In this document: in pieces, positions 33,440 through 43,112 of the stretch
Layout: each line of letters begins with the position of its first letter
Numbering within the stretch: the stretch's first letter is position 1
Origin: Euborellia annulipes
Lineage: Eukaryota; Arthropoda; Insecta; Dermaptera; Anisolabididae
Length of the DNA stretch: 64,000 nt
Assembly (NCBI GenBank): GCA_023213315.1
Contig: JAKCPI010005103.1
Coordinates: forward strand, 1-64,000
Direction of reading: 5' to 3'
Notes under the pieces: generated by a model
What the model saw: only the letters and a program-made list of their open reading frames with translations
Database searches by the model: none
What the model was told of the DNA's origin: nothing
Program-made: the position numbers and the translations under genes

Positions 33440-33720
33440 GCATCAGAACCAAGGGCAGGGGAGGTAAAGGGGGTAATCATCCCTTCCTCTATGATTTGAG
33501 AAAAATAATTTTTTTTGGCAATTAATAAATTTTATTTTTAATATAAAATTTTAAAAATTAATACTTAAAAATAGGATTTGTATGTTATGGTAAACAAGTA
33601 CAGTATGCACCTTTAAATTACCCAAAGAAAGAAAAAAATTGTGTGCTGTGCGACAAGTTACACCAGATTACCTCCCCCCCCCCCGAAAAACTCCGGGATC
33701 CGCTCTTGATCAGAACTGGA
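33440..33720 (+). repeat. C-tract repeat F, copy 1
   Basis: GGGGAGGTAAAGGGGGTAAT, TAATATAAAATTTTAAAAAT, TAATACTTAAAA, CTTTAAATTACC, a remnant of the C-element hairpin (GTGTGCTGTGCGACAAGTTA then CACCAGATT), an oligo-C tract and GGGATCCGCTC. The same order is found at 37262-37500. Confidence 0.7.
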
Positions 33721-34812
33721 ATATTAGGGGGGAGGGGACCATGTGTCATTGCATTGCAAGGATGCATTGCAATTTTTTTCAATATAGGAAAGTCATCAAA
33801 TTACAAGCACAAATTTTTTGTATTTCAAAAAAAATACACTTATTTTTTTAAATTTTGCTTGTAATTTGATAATTGCAAAAAAAAAAATAATAATAATGGC
33901 CTGATATACCGAAAAAGAGCTTTAAAAAATTTCCCCCTCTAAAAAAAATTTCTGAGCCACTGACTATGAAAATGCCAATGTCACTGGCTAAAACAATACC
34001 AATATAATTTTAAATTCAATGAGATATTAAAAATGATTTAACTATGAATGCTTAGCTCTAGATGAACTTTTCAAAAAAAAATATTCAGAGTTGATTTTAT
34101 AATCATTAACAACTACTTTTAGAATAAGAACAAACTCGCACTCCTCTTATTGAAATGACTGTAATATCCTCCTTTCGTAAAGAGATTAGATAATAAAAAC
34201 TTCTTATAGACCTAATGATAGGTAATGTGATTTTGTTATTGTTTCTTCAAAATAAATTGGTGGGTTCAATTCAATTGATATTTCATTAAGTTTTGAGAAT
34301 TATAATGAATAGCCTGGAGCATAATTGTTTATTTCCCCCTCGCCTCCACGTGTCATTGAGACAAATGGGAATTTAAATAACCTGTGGACCCTCATCTCAA
34401 ATTATTAATTCATCTTATAAAAGATGTATTTGCGACAAGAGAGGATTTAAATATCTTTATAATAATATATTGAGAAAGAAATTATTTTTAGGAATAATAA
34501 TATCTCATTTACATAATCTCTTGTATGAGCAGAGTCCCCCTACTCTATCAATTTTTAACCTATCTATCTTTGAAGAGGTTAGTTCATTGAAGGGAATTCT
34601 CTTTTTAGTGGGTTTCATATATGCTATTATTTAAAAACTATTAGCAGAGATTGTAGATATTCTCTAATCTTTGGTTTCTGATACACAGGCAACACACATA
34701 TCAATTAATTAAATTGCTCTTTAAATATTTTTCCAGATCTTATATTTGAATAAGATATTAGTATTTAATATACCTCCATTCGAACATTAACTGCGTGATA
34801 GATATATTTAGC
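33721..34812. other. AT-rich DNA, no feature seen
   Basis: Short internal symmetry near 33795-33870 (AAATTACAAGCACAAATTTT and its inverse around an A/T tract). No gene or element recognised. Confidence 0.3.
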
Positions 34813-34885
34813 TATATTGGTAAAAAATGATAAAGGCAAATGCAGCTATGGTTTTTTTCTTTTTTATTAATCTCAGCACTCACTC

Positions 34886-34918
34886 TGACGTTTCGATCAC
34901 TGTAGGGGTCATCTTCAG
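34886..34918 (-). ncRNA. Hammerhead-like motif, minus-strand arm
   Basis: Minus strand: CTGAAGATGACCCCTACAGT then GATCGAAACGTC. The CTGAAGA and GAAAC-GTC parts are intact, but helix II has decayed (GACC... against GATC) and the outer helix pairs poorly. Confidence 0.4.
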
Positions 34919-35132
34919 AACTGGAAGCTAATCATAATAAATGTGTAGGATTCCTCTTGCACTCGAATCTCATGACAATATACATATAAATAGTAATTGC
35001 AAGTCGAATACAATTCATATAAACAATGTATACAACGTTTATTGCTCGGAGACCAGCTTCAGAATAGTATATTGTCATGAGATTCGATTCGAGTGCAAGA
35101 GAAATCCTACCTATTTATTATGACTAGCCTGC

Positions 35133-35174
35133 ATGCTCTGAAGATGACCCCTACTGGGGTCGAAATCTCAGCGT
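35133..35174 (+). ncRNA. Hammerhead-like motif, plus-strand arm
   Basis: Helix I ATGCT (35133-35137) pairs with AGCGT (35170-35174). CTGAAGA, T, helix II GACCCC/GGGGTC with loop TACT, then GAAAT and CTC in place of GAAAC and GTC. Stems are perfect or near so, but the GAAA flank and cleavage triplet are mutated. Confidence 0.45.
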
Positions 35175-35270
35175 ATGTTGAGATTAATAAAAAAGAAAAA
35201 AACCATAGGTGCATTTCTCTTTATTATTTTTAACCAATATAATTAACACACAGCTATTAACTATCATACT

Positions 35271-35443
35271 TTTTTTTTTTTTTAAACATTCACACTTTTT
35301 TCTCATTCACACTCACACTCACACACACATTCACACAGTCTTTTCGGCAACTTAGGCCATTTAAGACTTTGACGATAACCGTTGTAAGTAATAACTGTTA
35401 TATATATTGTGGGTTCAGGCATTTCTATTTAAGCCATCTGCCA
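35271..35443 (-). repeat. SINE-A, 5'-truncated
   Basis: T run, AACATTCACACTTTTTTCTC, a CACACTCACACTC tract, AGTCTTTTCGGCAACTTAGG, GACTTTGACGATAACCGTTG and GGGTTCAGGCATTTCTATTT, stopping inside the hairpin. Confidence 0.75.
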
Positions 35444-36191
35444 CTACTATCATACTTTGAAATATATATAACATACTCACTGTCTATTAAATCCAAAAAT
35501 TCATTCTCTTTCTTTAGTTTCACATTTGTTGCCTGCTTTTCAGAAATCAAAATTTATTACTATTTGAGAGGTCAAATTTGTATTTGTATTATTTGTAAAT
35601 TCTCGAATCATGGACCATATACTCTCAAAATTCTTAAACAACTAAATAGAGCCTATTATCAATAATACAAAATTTGTATCTAATCTTTTAGCAAAATTTA
35701 CTTCTTGGTAGATTATTTTTTCGTTTAAAAAAAATTAATTCTAATTTTTTAAACAGCTTAATGTTTAATTAATAATAATTTTAAATTCATAAGGATTTTT
35801 TTTTTTTTTAATTCATATGGATTTTTTTTTTAATTTTAAATATTATTTTTGCGTTTCGGTCTGATTATTTTTAATTCTCCAACCTAAACATCAAGCCCTT
35901 TACTAATTCAAAATTGATTTTGTTTCTATTCTCGTTGTTTTTTCTCAATTTTATTTCTAAATTAAAAAAAAAAAAAAAAAACTTTTTTATCGACTTGGAA
36001 ATTTAATTTTTAAATAGACTTTAGCCGAAATAGATTCACCCTTTCTCGTGGGGTGAGAGTACATTTCCCATGAGTCACTTTTACTATTATTTCTGAAATA
36101 GACTTGCTTTTCCTAAGTTATATAATAAATAAAGTGATAAGTCATTTACATTCAGATACCAAAGTAGTATAATAAAAAATGAGAGGGAAAT
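35444..36191. other. AT-rich DNA, no feature seen
   Basis: T/A runs, including an 18-base poly(A) near 35964. No repeat or gene recognised. Confidence 0.3.
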
Positions 36192-36350
36192 AAGAAACGC
36201 AGTGTGAAGGCGTCAATTAATAAATTAAAAAAAAAACTTGCTATCCCCTAAGATTGGAAAAATTCTTGAGGTACGATATTATAGGTATTAACACACCTTG
36301 ATTTAATAATCTTACTTTATTTATTAATTGACGACTTCACACTGCGTTCC
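36192..36350. mobile_element. MITE-like inverted-repeat element
   Basis: Left arm AGAAACGCAGTGTGAAGGCG... TTAATAAA (36192-36226) and right arm TTTATTAATTGACGACTTCA... CTGCGTTCC (36317-36350) are reverse complements with two or three changes. The centre of about 90 bp is AT-rich. Confidence 0.7.
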
Positions 36351-36387
36351 TATCCTCTTGGAATATGGGTCTATTCAAGTATGACGC

Positions 36388-36450
36388 AAGTAGGTAGCTT
36401 AGTGGGAAGGGTATCCCATTTGCTTATTCTTGTTGACAATCGAGAGAGAG
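36388..36450 (+). repeat. tRNA-like head, degenerate
   Basis: GTAGGTAGCTTAGTGGGAAG has A-box-like spacing (TAGCTTAGTGGGAAGGGTA). The expected B box downstream is only ACAATCGAGAG. Perhaps an old SINE head; not a working tRNA. Confidence 0.25.
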
Positions 36451-37170
36451 TGTGATAATCGCTTGCTTATTCAGTAATTTTAAACAAAAAAAAAAAAAAA
36501 CGTCGTTGCTTCCCCAAAAAAATTTAAATGTTTACGTAAACAGGAGGCGGGGGTGGTTGGCGATTTTCTTTTATTGCTGAGAAGGGGGATGGTAAAACAG
36601 CCAATTTTTTTTACGTAATAATTGAATTGTTCCTATCCTGGACATCCAGGGAGTATTATTGATCATAAAATATAATATTTACTATAGTGAGAACCAGAAA
36701 ATATTTATAATTAAACTGTTGGCTTATTTTCATATGAGATAAATATTTTATTATATTTTCCTTCCTATAAAACTTATAAGATGCTACACTATTTTAGCGC
36801 ATTATCAATTAAAAATATAACCTTAGTGGAATATATTAATATTAATAAGGTAGCCGAGAATGTGGGGTGAGTTGAAGAATTAATTGTATTAGTCCATTAT
36901 TGAAAAAATTTGATTTTATTAGATGGCCTCACAAATTTCGATACTGCTTCAACCTCGTTATCATTGTTTTTTTTTTTTTTTTTACTGTCTCAAATTAAAA
37001 CTGTCCAATATATACCTTGTAGATATTAACTAGGTAGAGCCTTGTTTGAAAAGGATGGAATTTTTTCAATCAATGCTCAAATAGACTGTTCATTAGCCAG
37101 TCAATATATAGTTTAAGATAGCAAGTTTGCGAGATATGTTTGTGCTTAAGTTAAGATTGAGCAAAATTGC

Positions 37171-37224
37171 ACCCCCTGGAGTCGAACCAGGACCTCCACG
37201 CTTTCGCGGCGGGTGGACTTGTAG
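37171..37224 (-). repeat. tRNA-like 3' half with perfect T arm
   Basis: Minus strand: CCTGG-TTCGACT-CCAGG is a perfect T arm with the B box GGTTCGACTCC. It is followed by GGGTGC and AATTTTG, whose T run could end polymerase III transcription. The expected 5' acceptor strand and D arm are absent, so this is a tRNA fragment or SINE part, not a working gene. Confidence 0.4.
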
Positions 37225-37261
37225 ATAATGTTACTATTCCATCTTTGATAGTAAAATAGAC

Positions 37262-37500
37262 TCATCAAGGATGGATACAAATGGGGAGGGGATAAAGGGG
37301 GTAATTAACCCTACACCCCTCCCAGATAAGAATATTTTTTTTGAGAATTAAATTTTTTTTTAATATAAAATTTTAAAAATTAATACTTCAAAATTTGAAC
37401 CTTTAAATTACCGAAAGTAATAAAAAAATGTGTGCTGTACGACTAGTCACACCAGATTCCCCCCCCCCCCCCCCGACAAACTCATTTGAATCCGCTCATG
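37262..37500 (+). repeat. C-tract repeat F, copy 2
   Basis: GGGGAGGGGATAAAGGGGGT, TTAATATAAAATTTTAAAAA, TTAATACTTCAAAA, CCTTTAAATTACCGAAAGTA, GTGTGCTGTACGACTAGTCA, CACCAGATT, an oligo-C tract and GAATCCGCTC. Matches 33440-33720 in order. Confidence 0.7.
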
Positions 37501-37639
37501 CTAGTCATATTCATTTAATTTCAAACCGTTCAAAAACTAGTTAATAATAATACAAGAATTCACCCCTGCTTTCATTCATCTGACTTTCTTTTTATTTACC
37601 CATCTGATAGTATCAGTTAAGGTTATCTTATCAATGTTG

Positions 37640-38076
37640 TGATCCCGTATGCAACCAGCAGCCGATTTCTTCTCTCCCCTCTCCCATTTTTGTCATTCAT
37701 TCATTCTTTGTGGTTATGACGGAAAGAGCCGAATTTACCCGAAGCGCGTTCGGCTCACTTGGGGGTGGGGGAGACCCAGGCTGCGTTCAACCCAGCCAGC
37801 AGCCGGCATATAGATCGTTTCTTTCGGCACAACCGAACCGACCGCCTCTCCTATCTCCATCCTCTTCTCTCTCATTCAATCCATCTCTCTCTCTCTCCCT
37901 CTCTCTTTCACTCACTCTCACGGTATTTTTTTTATTCCTCGCATGTGTGTCTCTCTTTCTCGTGTTAGTGTTTGTTGTGTTTTTTTAATGTGAATCTCAA
38001 TATGTGAGCGTGGGGGGTTGTTGATATTTATATTTCCGTCTTCAAGTCATGTTCCAGTGTATTATTCAACCCCGGA
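37640..38076 (+). promoter_or_regulatory. Candidate promoter / 5' UTR block
   Basis: GC- and CpG-richer than its surroundings, with a GAGCCGAA...TTCGGCTC dyad (37727-37756), ACCGAACCGACCGCC, and a (CT)n pyrimidine tract (37861-37920). A 92-codon frame starting at 37710 ends in SLSLSL, produced by the CT repeat, so I do not take it as coding. The block leads into the possible first coding exon at 38077. Confidence 0.35.
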
Positions 38077-38121
38077 ATGGCTGGATCCGAAACAGCCCTG
38101 AGCTTAAAGATGTCTTTCCAG
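38077..38121 (+). CDS. Possible first coding exon (15 codons), gene unknown
   Basis: ATG in a good start context (CCCGGAATGG) reads MAGSETALSLKMSFQ and ends exactly at CAG|GTAGTT, a plausible 5' splice site, phase 0. An in-frame TGA lies upstream at 38005 with no other ATG between, so the start is defined. Codon choice (GCC, CTG, AGC, TCC) is unlike the AT-rich surroundings. It follows a GC-richer block that could be a promoter and pyrimidine-rich leader. I do not recognise the peptide and find no second exon before the window ends 26 kb later, so the intron would be very long. The ratchet-like site at 62619 lies in the same direction within that putative intron. It may still be chance. Confidence 0.35.
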
Positions 38122-39579
38122 GTAGTTAAAAAAACACTTGTTCATTCGTCTTAAAATGTTTATTGAAATGTTTTTCGTTTACCAACATCCAATGAAACAC
38201 TCATCGAGTTGTCTATTTAAAGAACATAAATGTCCCAAATAAATAAATATATAGATAAACAAATCACACAGTATATAAATAAAATAATTGAATAGTACTT
38301 CGAAAATTAAGATAACATATGCCTTTTTTTTAAATTTGTGACAAATTGATGGGTACTTTCATTTCATATTTATTAAAATAAAATTTTATAATTAATGTTG
38401 ACACCACTAAATGAAATTAGATCTATGATTTTATCATTCTCACCTCCAAAAAATTTCTAAAACATATATTTGAAAAGATTGGTATTCATATTTATTTTTT
38501 TAAAATAAACCTCCAAAAAAGTAAAGTTATTTAGTACGTCAACATTAGTTTCGATATAGTAAATTTTTTACTACTTTTGCCTCTTTTTTAATTAATTAAT
38601 TAATTTAATTATATATTTAAAAGGGAAATTAGTTTTTTAAATATTCGATGCTGGCATGCATATTTATATGTCGATCATCGTACACTTTCTCTTATAAGTA
38701 ACAAATAATATTTATATCTTTTTGTTTTATAAAAAATTTCTCTTCTTTTTTTTATAAAATAATTTTTTAATGAATGTTTATTATAGATTGATTGGGAAAT
38801 TTTTCAAACATATAGCAAATTAAAATTAGAATATTTTTTTATACATATCTATATTGAGTAATTATAGATTTGTTTTTTTTTATCTTTATTTAGTTATTAT
38901 TTTTGCTTTTTCTAAAAAAAAAAATATTTTATCTCCTTTTGAATTTTTAGTTATTAAAAAAACGTTATCACATTTAATTATTTTGTTATTACACTTGAAT
39001 TTTTTAAATTACTATTTAAAATGGAGCTAACGCAAATATTAATTGTAAAAGCTGGATCAATAAACTCATCAGATTTGGAAACAATATAGTCAATCCCCCT
39101 TGTCGTTTTTGGAAATGGCTTACATGCAACCAATCAGATTCTAAACTCGCATATGGTATGATATTTAATGAAAAAAAAATCCAAGATGTGGCAATGAAGC
39201 TTTTTTTGTAAGGCCTGAAGAGGAAATAAAACAAAAGCAAAAGATAATGGTATGGTCCCCTCTATCGCCGTTCCTCCTAATGGTCTTTTATAGAGTTCAA
39301 GTTTATTATCGCGTTTTTTTCTCTTTTTGTATCATTTTCAACGTGAAAGATCAGAACTATTTCCAACAAATGCGCTTTTAGATCGTGAAATGGCGTTGGT
39401 TTAATATATAATTTGATTGGTATGCATCGGAGAGAAAAAAACTGCTTGTTAACAGGTCTATCTTCAACCTTGATTGAATTTAATTAAAAATTTTTTATTT
39501 TTTCTTACCGACATCCTTAAGTCTATTAACTGAATTCTTATCTTCAAATTTGAAACTATAATTAATAAAGGGTCGGACT
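38122..39579. other. AT-rich DNA, possible intron
   Basis: No repeat or coding frame of note. If 38077-38121 is an exon, this is the start of its intron. Confidence 0.3.
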
Positions 39580-40032
39580 AAGCCGAGCGCACAGCTTTGC
39601 CCACCCACTATTCAAGAAAAAAATATTCCCCCCATAATGGTCCGATGTTTATCATAGGATATATCATTTTACACGGGAGAAAGTCTAGTTTCTGAATATA
39701 TAAAAAAAATTATAGGTCATGTGAGAAAGAAATATAGCCCCCCCCCCCCCCCCCCCGGATGGTTCGATGTTTACCAAAGGCTTTTCAGTTTTTGGCCTTT
39801 ACTTCTAGTTTATGTGTGCAAAATTTCAAAACAATTGAATAGTTTTTGAGTTTTCGTTGACGAAAAAAACTACCACAGACACACAAACACACACAGACAT
39901 CATTCCAAAAACTACTTAAATGGATTCAGGGGACCTCAAAACGCATTTTGGCAGTTCAATTTCAATTTTTTTTACCATTACATAAACTTTACTTATCCAA
40001 TCTACAGTTGTTGGGTAAAGTAAAAAAAAAAA
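39580..40032 (+). mobile_element. D-element, related to the C-element
   Basis: Shares TGGATTCAGGGGACCTCAAA ACG with the C-element and ends in a comparable palindrome (TTTACTTATCCAA...TTGGGTAAAGTAAA). The internal part differs: GGGTCGGACTAAGCCGAGCG, two ATGGT(C/T)CGATGTTTA blocks, a 19-base C run near 39739, and a CACAGACACACAAACACACA tract. Probably a sister family. Confidence 0.55.
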
Positions 40033-41928
40033 CACTTCATCGTTTTTTGTGAATTTTCCAAAATTGTTTTTCTAAGTTTGTCTTAAAATCTTTATAAGAA
40101 CTCGTCCTAAATCCTTAAGATTTTTGTCTCTTAATAATAATTTAGTTTTGTTGCATTGGCAACAATATCACGAAATCGGTAGGCAAAAGGTGTCAAATGC
40201 TTTTTATTTAGTTTCGTTAGATTTGCTCTAATTTTGCTTATCTTGATTAAAACAAATTCTTTATCTTTATTTTAAAAATTTATCTTATAATTAAGCTAAT
40301 TAACTGTTATAAACAGCCAGTTTTTCTTTAATGTCAAATATTTTCATAAAATATTTAATCTTGATTTACTTTTAAATAAACAAAAACAAGAAAAGAAAAT
40401 TATGGAATTTTTATTAGAATAAGTTAACTTTCTTTTTATTCTCATGAAGAAGAATAATGAGAAAATTAATTAATATATTTTGTTTTACAATTATAGATGT
40501 TTTCACTAAAGCATGATATTAAATGCTCTATTTAGAAATAAAATTTTTACTAATCTTGGAATCAGAAAAATAAATTTATTTCTAAATTTGAGATATATTT
40601 ATAATTTTATATACCACACAGACATTTAAAAGCTCGGGAAAAATTGTGAAGTTGCTAAAAGAAGCTTGCAAGATGTTTTTTTATTTAGTAAACTATTATA
40701 TTTAGCTTTTTTTTAACCAGTCGAGGCTCCCATTTTCATATCTCGTATCTTTCTATACAAAAAAATTAACACTATGAAAATACGAATAGATCTAGTATTT
40801 AGTAATAAAGTACTAGCTTACCAAGCAAGATTTGCAACCTTTTATTCTAAAATTTAAGGACTACTTTAGGTCTTTTTATTCAAAAAAATAATAATTCCTT
40901 ACTTCAAAAAAATTATTTATGCCCTGTTTAACTTGAAAATACCGGAAAATTATAGTAAACTTCATATTGCGTAAATTCGTAGGCTATTATAAAAATTATT
41001 ACACTTCCATGTAATCATTAAAGTTCAATGAATTCACTCTATTCACTAAATTATCTATTTATCTATTACTTCATTTGAATGATAATTTATATAATACAAA
41101 AAATAACGATGACCCGACTTTACCCAAAGCCTCTAAAAGGTCGCTTTTAATTTCATATCGCTGCTATTTCGGATAATAAACAAAAGTCAGATTTTTTTTT
41201 TTTTCATTCGATTGGTGATTAACTGTGAACTCTTTTTTATTGTTTGTGGGGGTATCGATCGTGTCCTTTTGTTGGAGTATGCCGGACAAACAATTTCCTC
41301 TCTGGATGCAATACTGATGATTTTTTTTTTTGCATTGAAACTGGTTAGGCATTCTTATGGCTTGCTTAGCACTTGGGTCTCAAGGCCTTTCAAAAACACT
41401 CAAACCCATGTCACAAATGATCTGACACATTTTAAGAAAGTTTTTAAGTTTATTCTCCTAATTACTTTTTTTTTTAATGGACGTTTATTACTAAAAAAAG
41501 TAATCGTACATGACCTTTGCCACTTATAGTATAAATAAAGAAATACAAATCCTTAAACTTGTTATTTTCAAGTACAATTAGCAATAAGCCCTCTCTAGTC
41601 CTTCATTATTCAGAAACTTTTGCATTCCTTTTTTTTAGACCAAATGTTTTCATTTTATCTTCAAATTTACAACTGGTACCTGCCTAAATAATGACCATTG
41701 AAAAATTAATAATTGACAGAGGGTTTTTGAAAAAATTCGTAGGTGCAGGGACAAATAGCCCAACCCTTCTTTAAAAAATATTCAAAACTTTTAAGATGAC
41801 TCCTCAGGTTTTTGATCTTTATTCAGCCCTGAAATAATTCTTAGACTAATTATTATTTTTAAAGAGAAATCAGGCAGTCTCTACTTTCTACTCCCCAAAC
41901 ATGCCGAAAATATTTTATCGCTTATATC
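40033..41928. other. Long AT-rich stretch, no feature seen
   Basis: A 105-codon plus-strand frame (41212-41529) and an overlapping minus-strand one have no recognisable domain. They sit in AT-rich DNA and are probably chance. Confidence 0.3.
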
Positions 41929-42000
41929 AATGGTTCCAAACCCGTGTGCCTAAGGAAGCTGCGTAGTAAGGGGTGCCGCGAGATAATTAAATAAACCAAA
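41929..42000. repeat. hAT-like terminal repeat remnant
   Basis: CAATGGTTCCAAACCCGTGT then AAGGGGTGCCGCGAGATAAT, which resembles ends of hAT-type nonautonomous elements. No opposite end found. Confidence 0.35.
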
Positions 42001-42118
42001 AAAAAATTTCACTATACTAGCTAACAAAACTATTGATATGTTTTTACTCAGTGACTGTAGTAAAGTTTACTATATTATGTTATGGCGAGCGTTACTTATT
42101 ATATAATATTTCAATAAA

Positions 42119-42310
42119 TGTGCAGTGAGGGCAGTAAGTCCCACCCATGCGTTTTCTGCTTGTGATTATTTCATTATTTTTAAAATATATTATATATTTT
42201 TTAATGGCTCAAGAAAATTTCCAATAAAGATTTTCATTTTCTTTTATAAAAACAATGAAATAATCACAAGAAGAAAACGCATGGGGTCTTAATATTGTCC
42301 CTCACTGTAC
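42119..42310. mobile_element. Tc1/mariner-like MITE
   Basis: Left end TGCAGTGAGGGCAGTAAGTC, CCATGCGTTTTCTGCTTGTG and ATTATTTCATT; the right end is the inverse, ending GTCCCTCACTGTAC. About 60-bp arms around an AT-rich core. The CAGTGAGGGAC-type start beside TA suits Tc1/mariner. A related end is at 28010. Confidence 0.65.
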
Positions 42311-42364
42311 GTATAAAACTCAATTTTTTTTTTAAATTCAAGGAAGGGTGCCCCTAGTTAATGT

Positions 42365-42846
42365 TATTCCCATCTTTTTGGGATTCAGGGGATCTCAAAA
42401 CTAGGGTCCGACCGAAACAAAATTTTCAGCCGAAACCGAATATTCGGCCTCAACCTTAGTTTCGATCGCCGAAACCGAAACTTGTATTTCCTATAAAAAA
42501 TTTTTTTCATTTTACCTTCTTTTTTTTTTTTGAAATTTTTTTTCACTCCCGTGAAATTCATTTTACCTTTTTTTTAGGGAGACTAAATTTTTTTCTCCCT
42601 CAAGTGCAAATCATTTGACCTTTTTTTTTTGCATGCGAGTCTCATCCCATCTTTTCAGACTCAGGTTTGGGCCGGCCGAAAGTTTCGGCTACTTTTTGGC
42701 CGAAACTGGCGTAACCGAAACCGAATATTCGGTCGGTTCCTACTCAAAACGTGTATATCCATCAAAATCACGACATCGAATTTTTGACATGAATTCAATA
42801 ATTTCTCTCTCTGTATATTAACATATAGAAGAAAGAGAAAGTAAAA
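42365..42846 (+). mobile_element. C-element 3' part, interrupted by a hAT-like insertion
   Basis: TTTTTGGGATTCAGGGGATC and CTCAAAAC, then the insertion, then CTCAAAACGTGTATATCCAT, AAAATCACGACATCGAATTT and the terminal palindrome. Upstream parts of the C-element are not recognisable. Confidence 0.75.
42402..42742. mobile_element. Non-autonomous hAT-like element with 8-bp target duplication
   Basis: Ends TAGGGTCCGACCGAA and (reverse) TAGGAACCGACCGAA form terminal repeats. Both flanks are CTCAAAAC (42394-42401 and 42743-42750), an exact 8-bp duplication as hAT transposases make. The interior repeats CCGAAACCGAATATTCGG. No transposase frame. 341 bp. Confidence 0.8.
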
Positions 42847-42939
42847 AATTATGATTCATTTACTATTAATTAATAATATATTTTTTATTATAATTAATAA
42901 TAATAGTAATTAACAAAATATCAACAAAAATTTTATTTT

Positions 42940-43112
42940 TTTGGTCATCTTTATTTAATAAAAAAAGCGACGTTTCGATCCAAGATTAGAATCATCTTCA
43001 GGCTTTTGTTTAATCAAAAAAAAGTTAAAATATCTTATATACTTTTTAATGATTAAACAACACTCTTGAAGATGAATTTAGAATTGTTTTCATTAAATAA
43101 AGTTGGTTGAAA
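42940..43112. mobile_element. Foldback element with hammerhead-like motif
   Basis: Left arm GGTCATCTTTATTTAATAAA... ATCATCTTCAGGCTTTTGTT and right arm TTAAACAACACTCTTGAAGA... CATTAAATAAAGTTGGTTG are inverted copies with changes. Confidence 0.6.
42963..43007 (-). ncRNA. Hammerhead-like motif, intact core
   Basis: Minus strand: helix I AAAAGC pairs with GCTTTT, six perfect pairs. CTGAAGA, T, helix II GATTC/GGATC with loop TAATCTT, GAAAC, GTC. The core is the same as in the copy at 1085, while both stems have different sequences that still pair, which argues for a selected RNA fold. Confidence 0.55.

Larger units (their letters stand above)
34813..35241. mobile_element. Foldback element with hammerhead-like motifs in both arms
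   Basis: Left arm from TATATTGGTAAAAAATGATA... AGCTATGGTTTTTTTCTTTT and right arm ending AACCATAGGTGCATTTCTCT... TTTTTAACCAATATA are inverted copies. Inner parts share GACAATATAC-type and TCATGAGATTCGA strings and GTAGGATTCCTCTTGCACTC. Each arm holds a CTGAAGATGACCCCTAC motif. No coding frame of note. It resembles the foldbacks at 42940 and 61020, so a common origin is likely. Confidence 0.7.

Noticed and set aside
37710..37988. 92-codon plus-strand frame in the GC-richer block
   Set aside because: Its C-terminal half (SLSLSLSL then F/V/L runs) is the translation of a CT microsatellite and T-rich DNA; an overlapping frame is equally open. Treated as leader or regulatory sequence.
41212..41529. 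105-codon frame
   Set aside because: Overlapped by a minus-strand frame and lacking any domain signal; F/L/I/K-rich as expected from AT-rich DNA.
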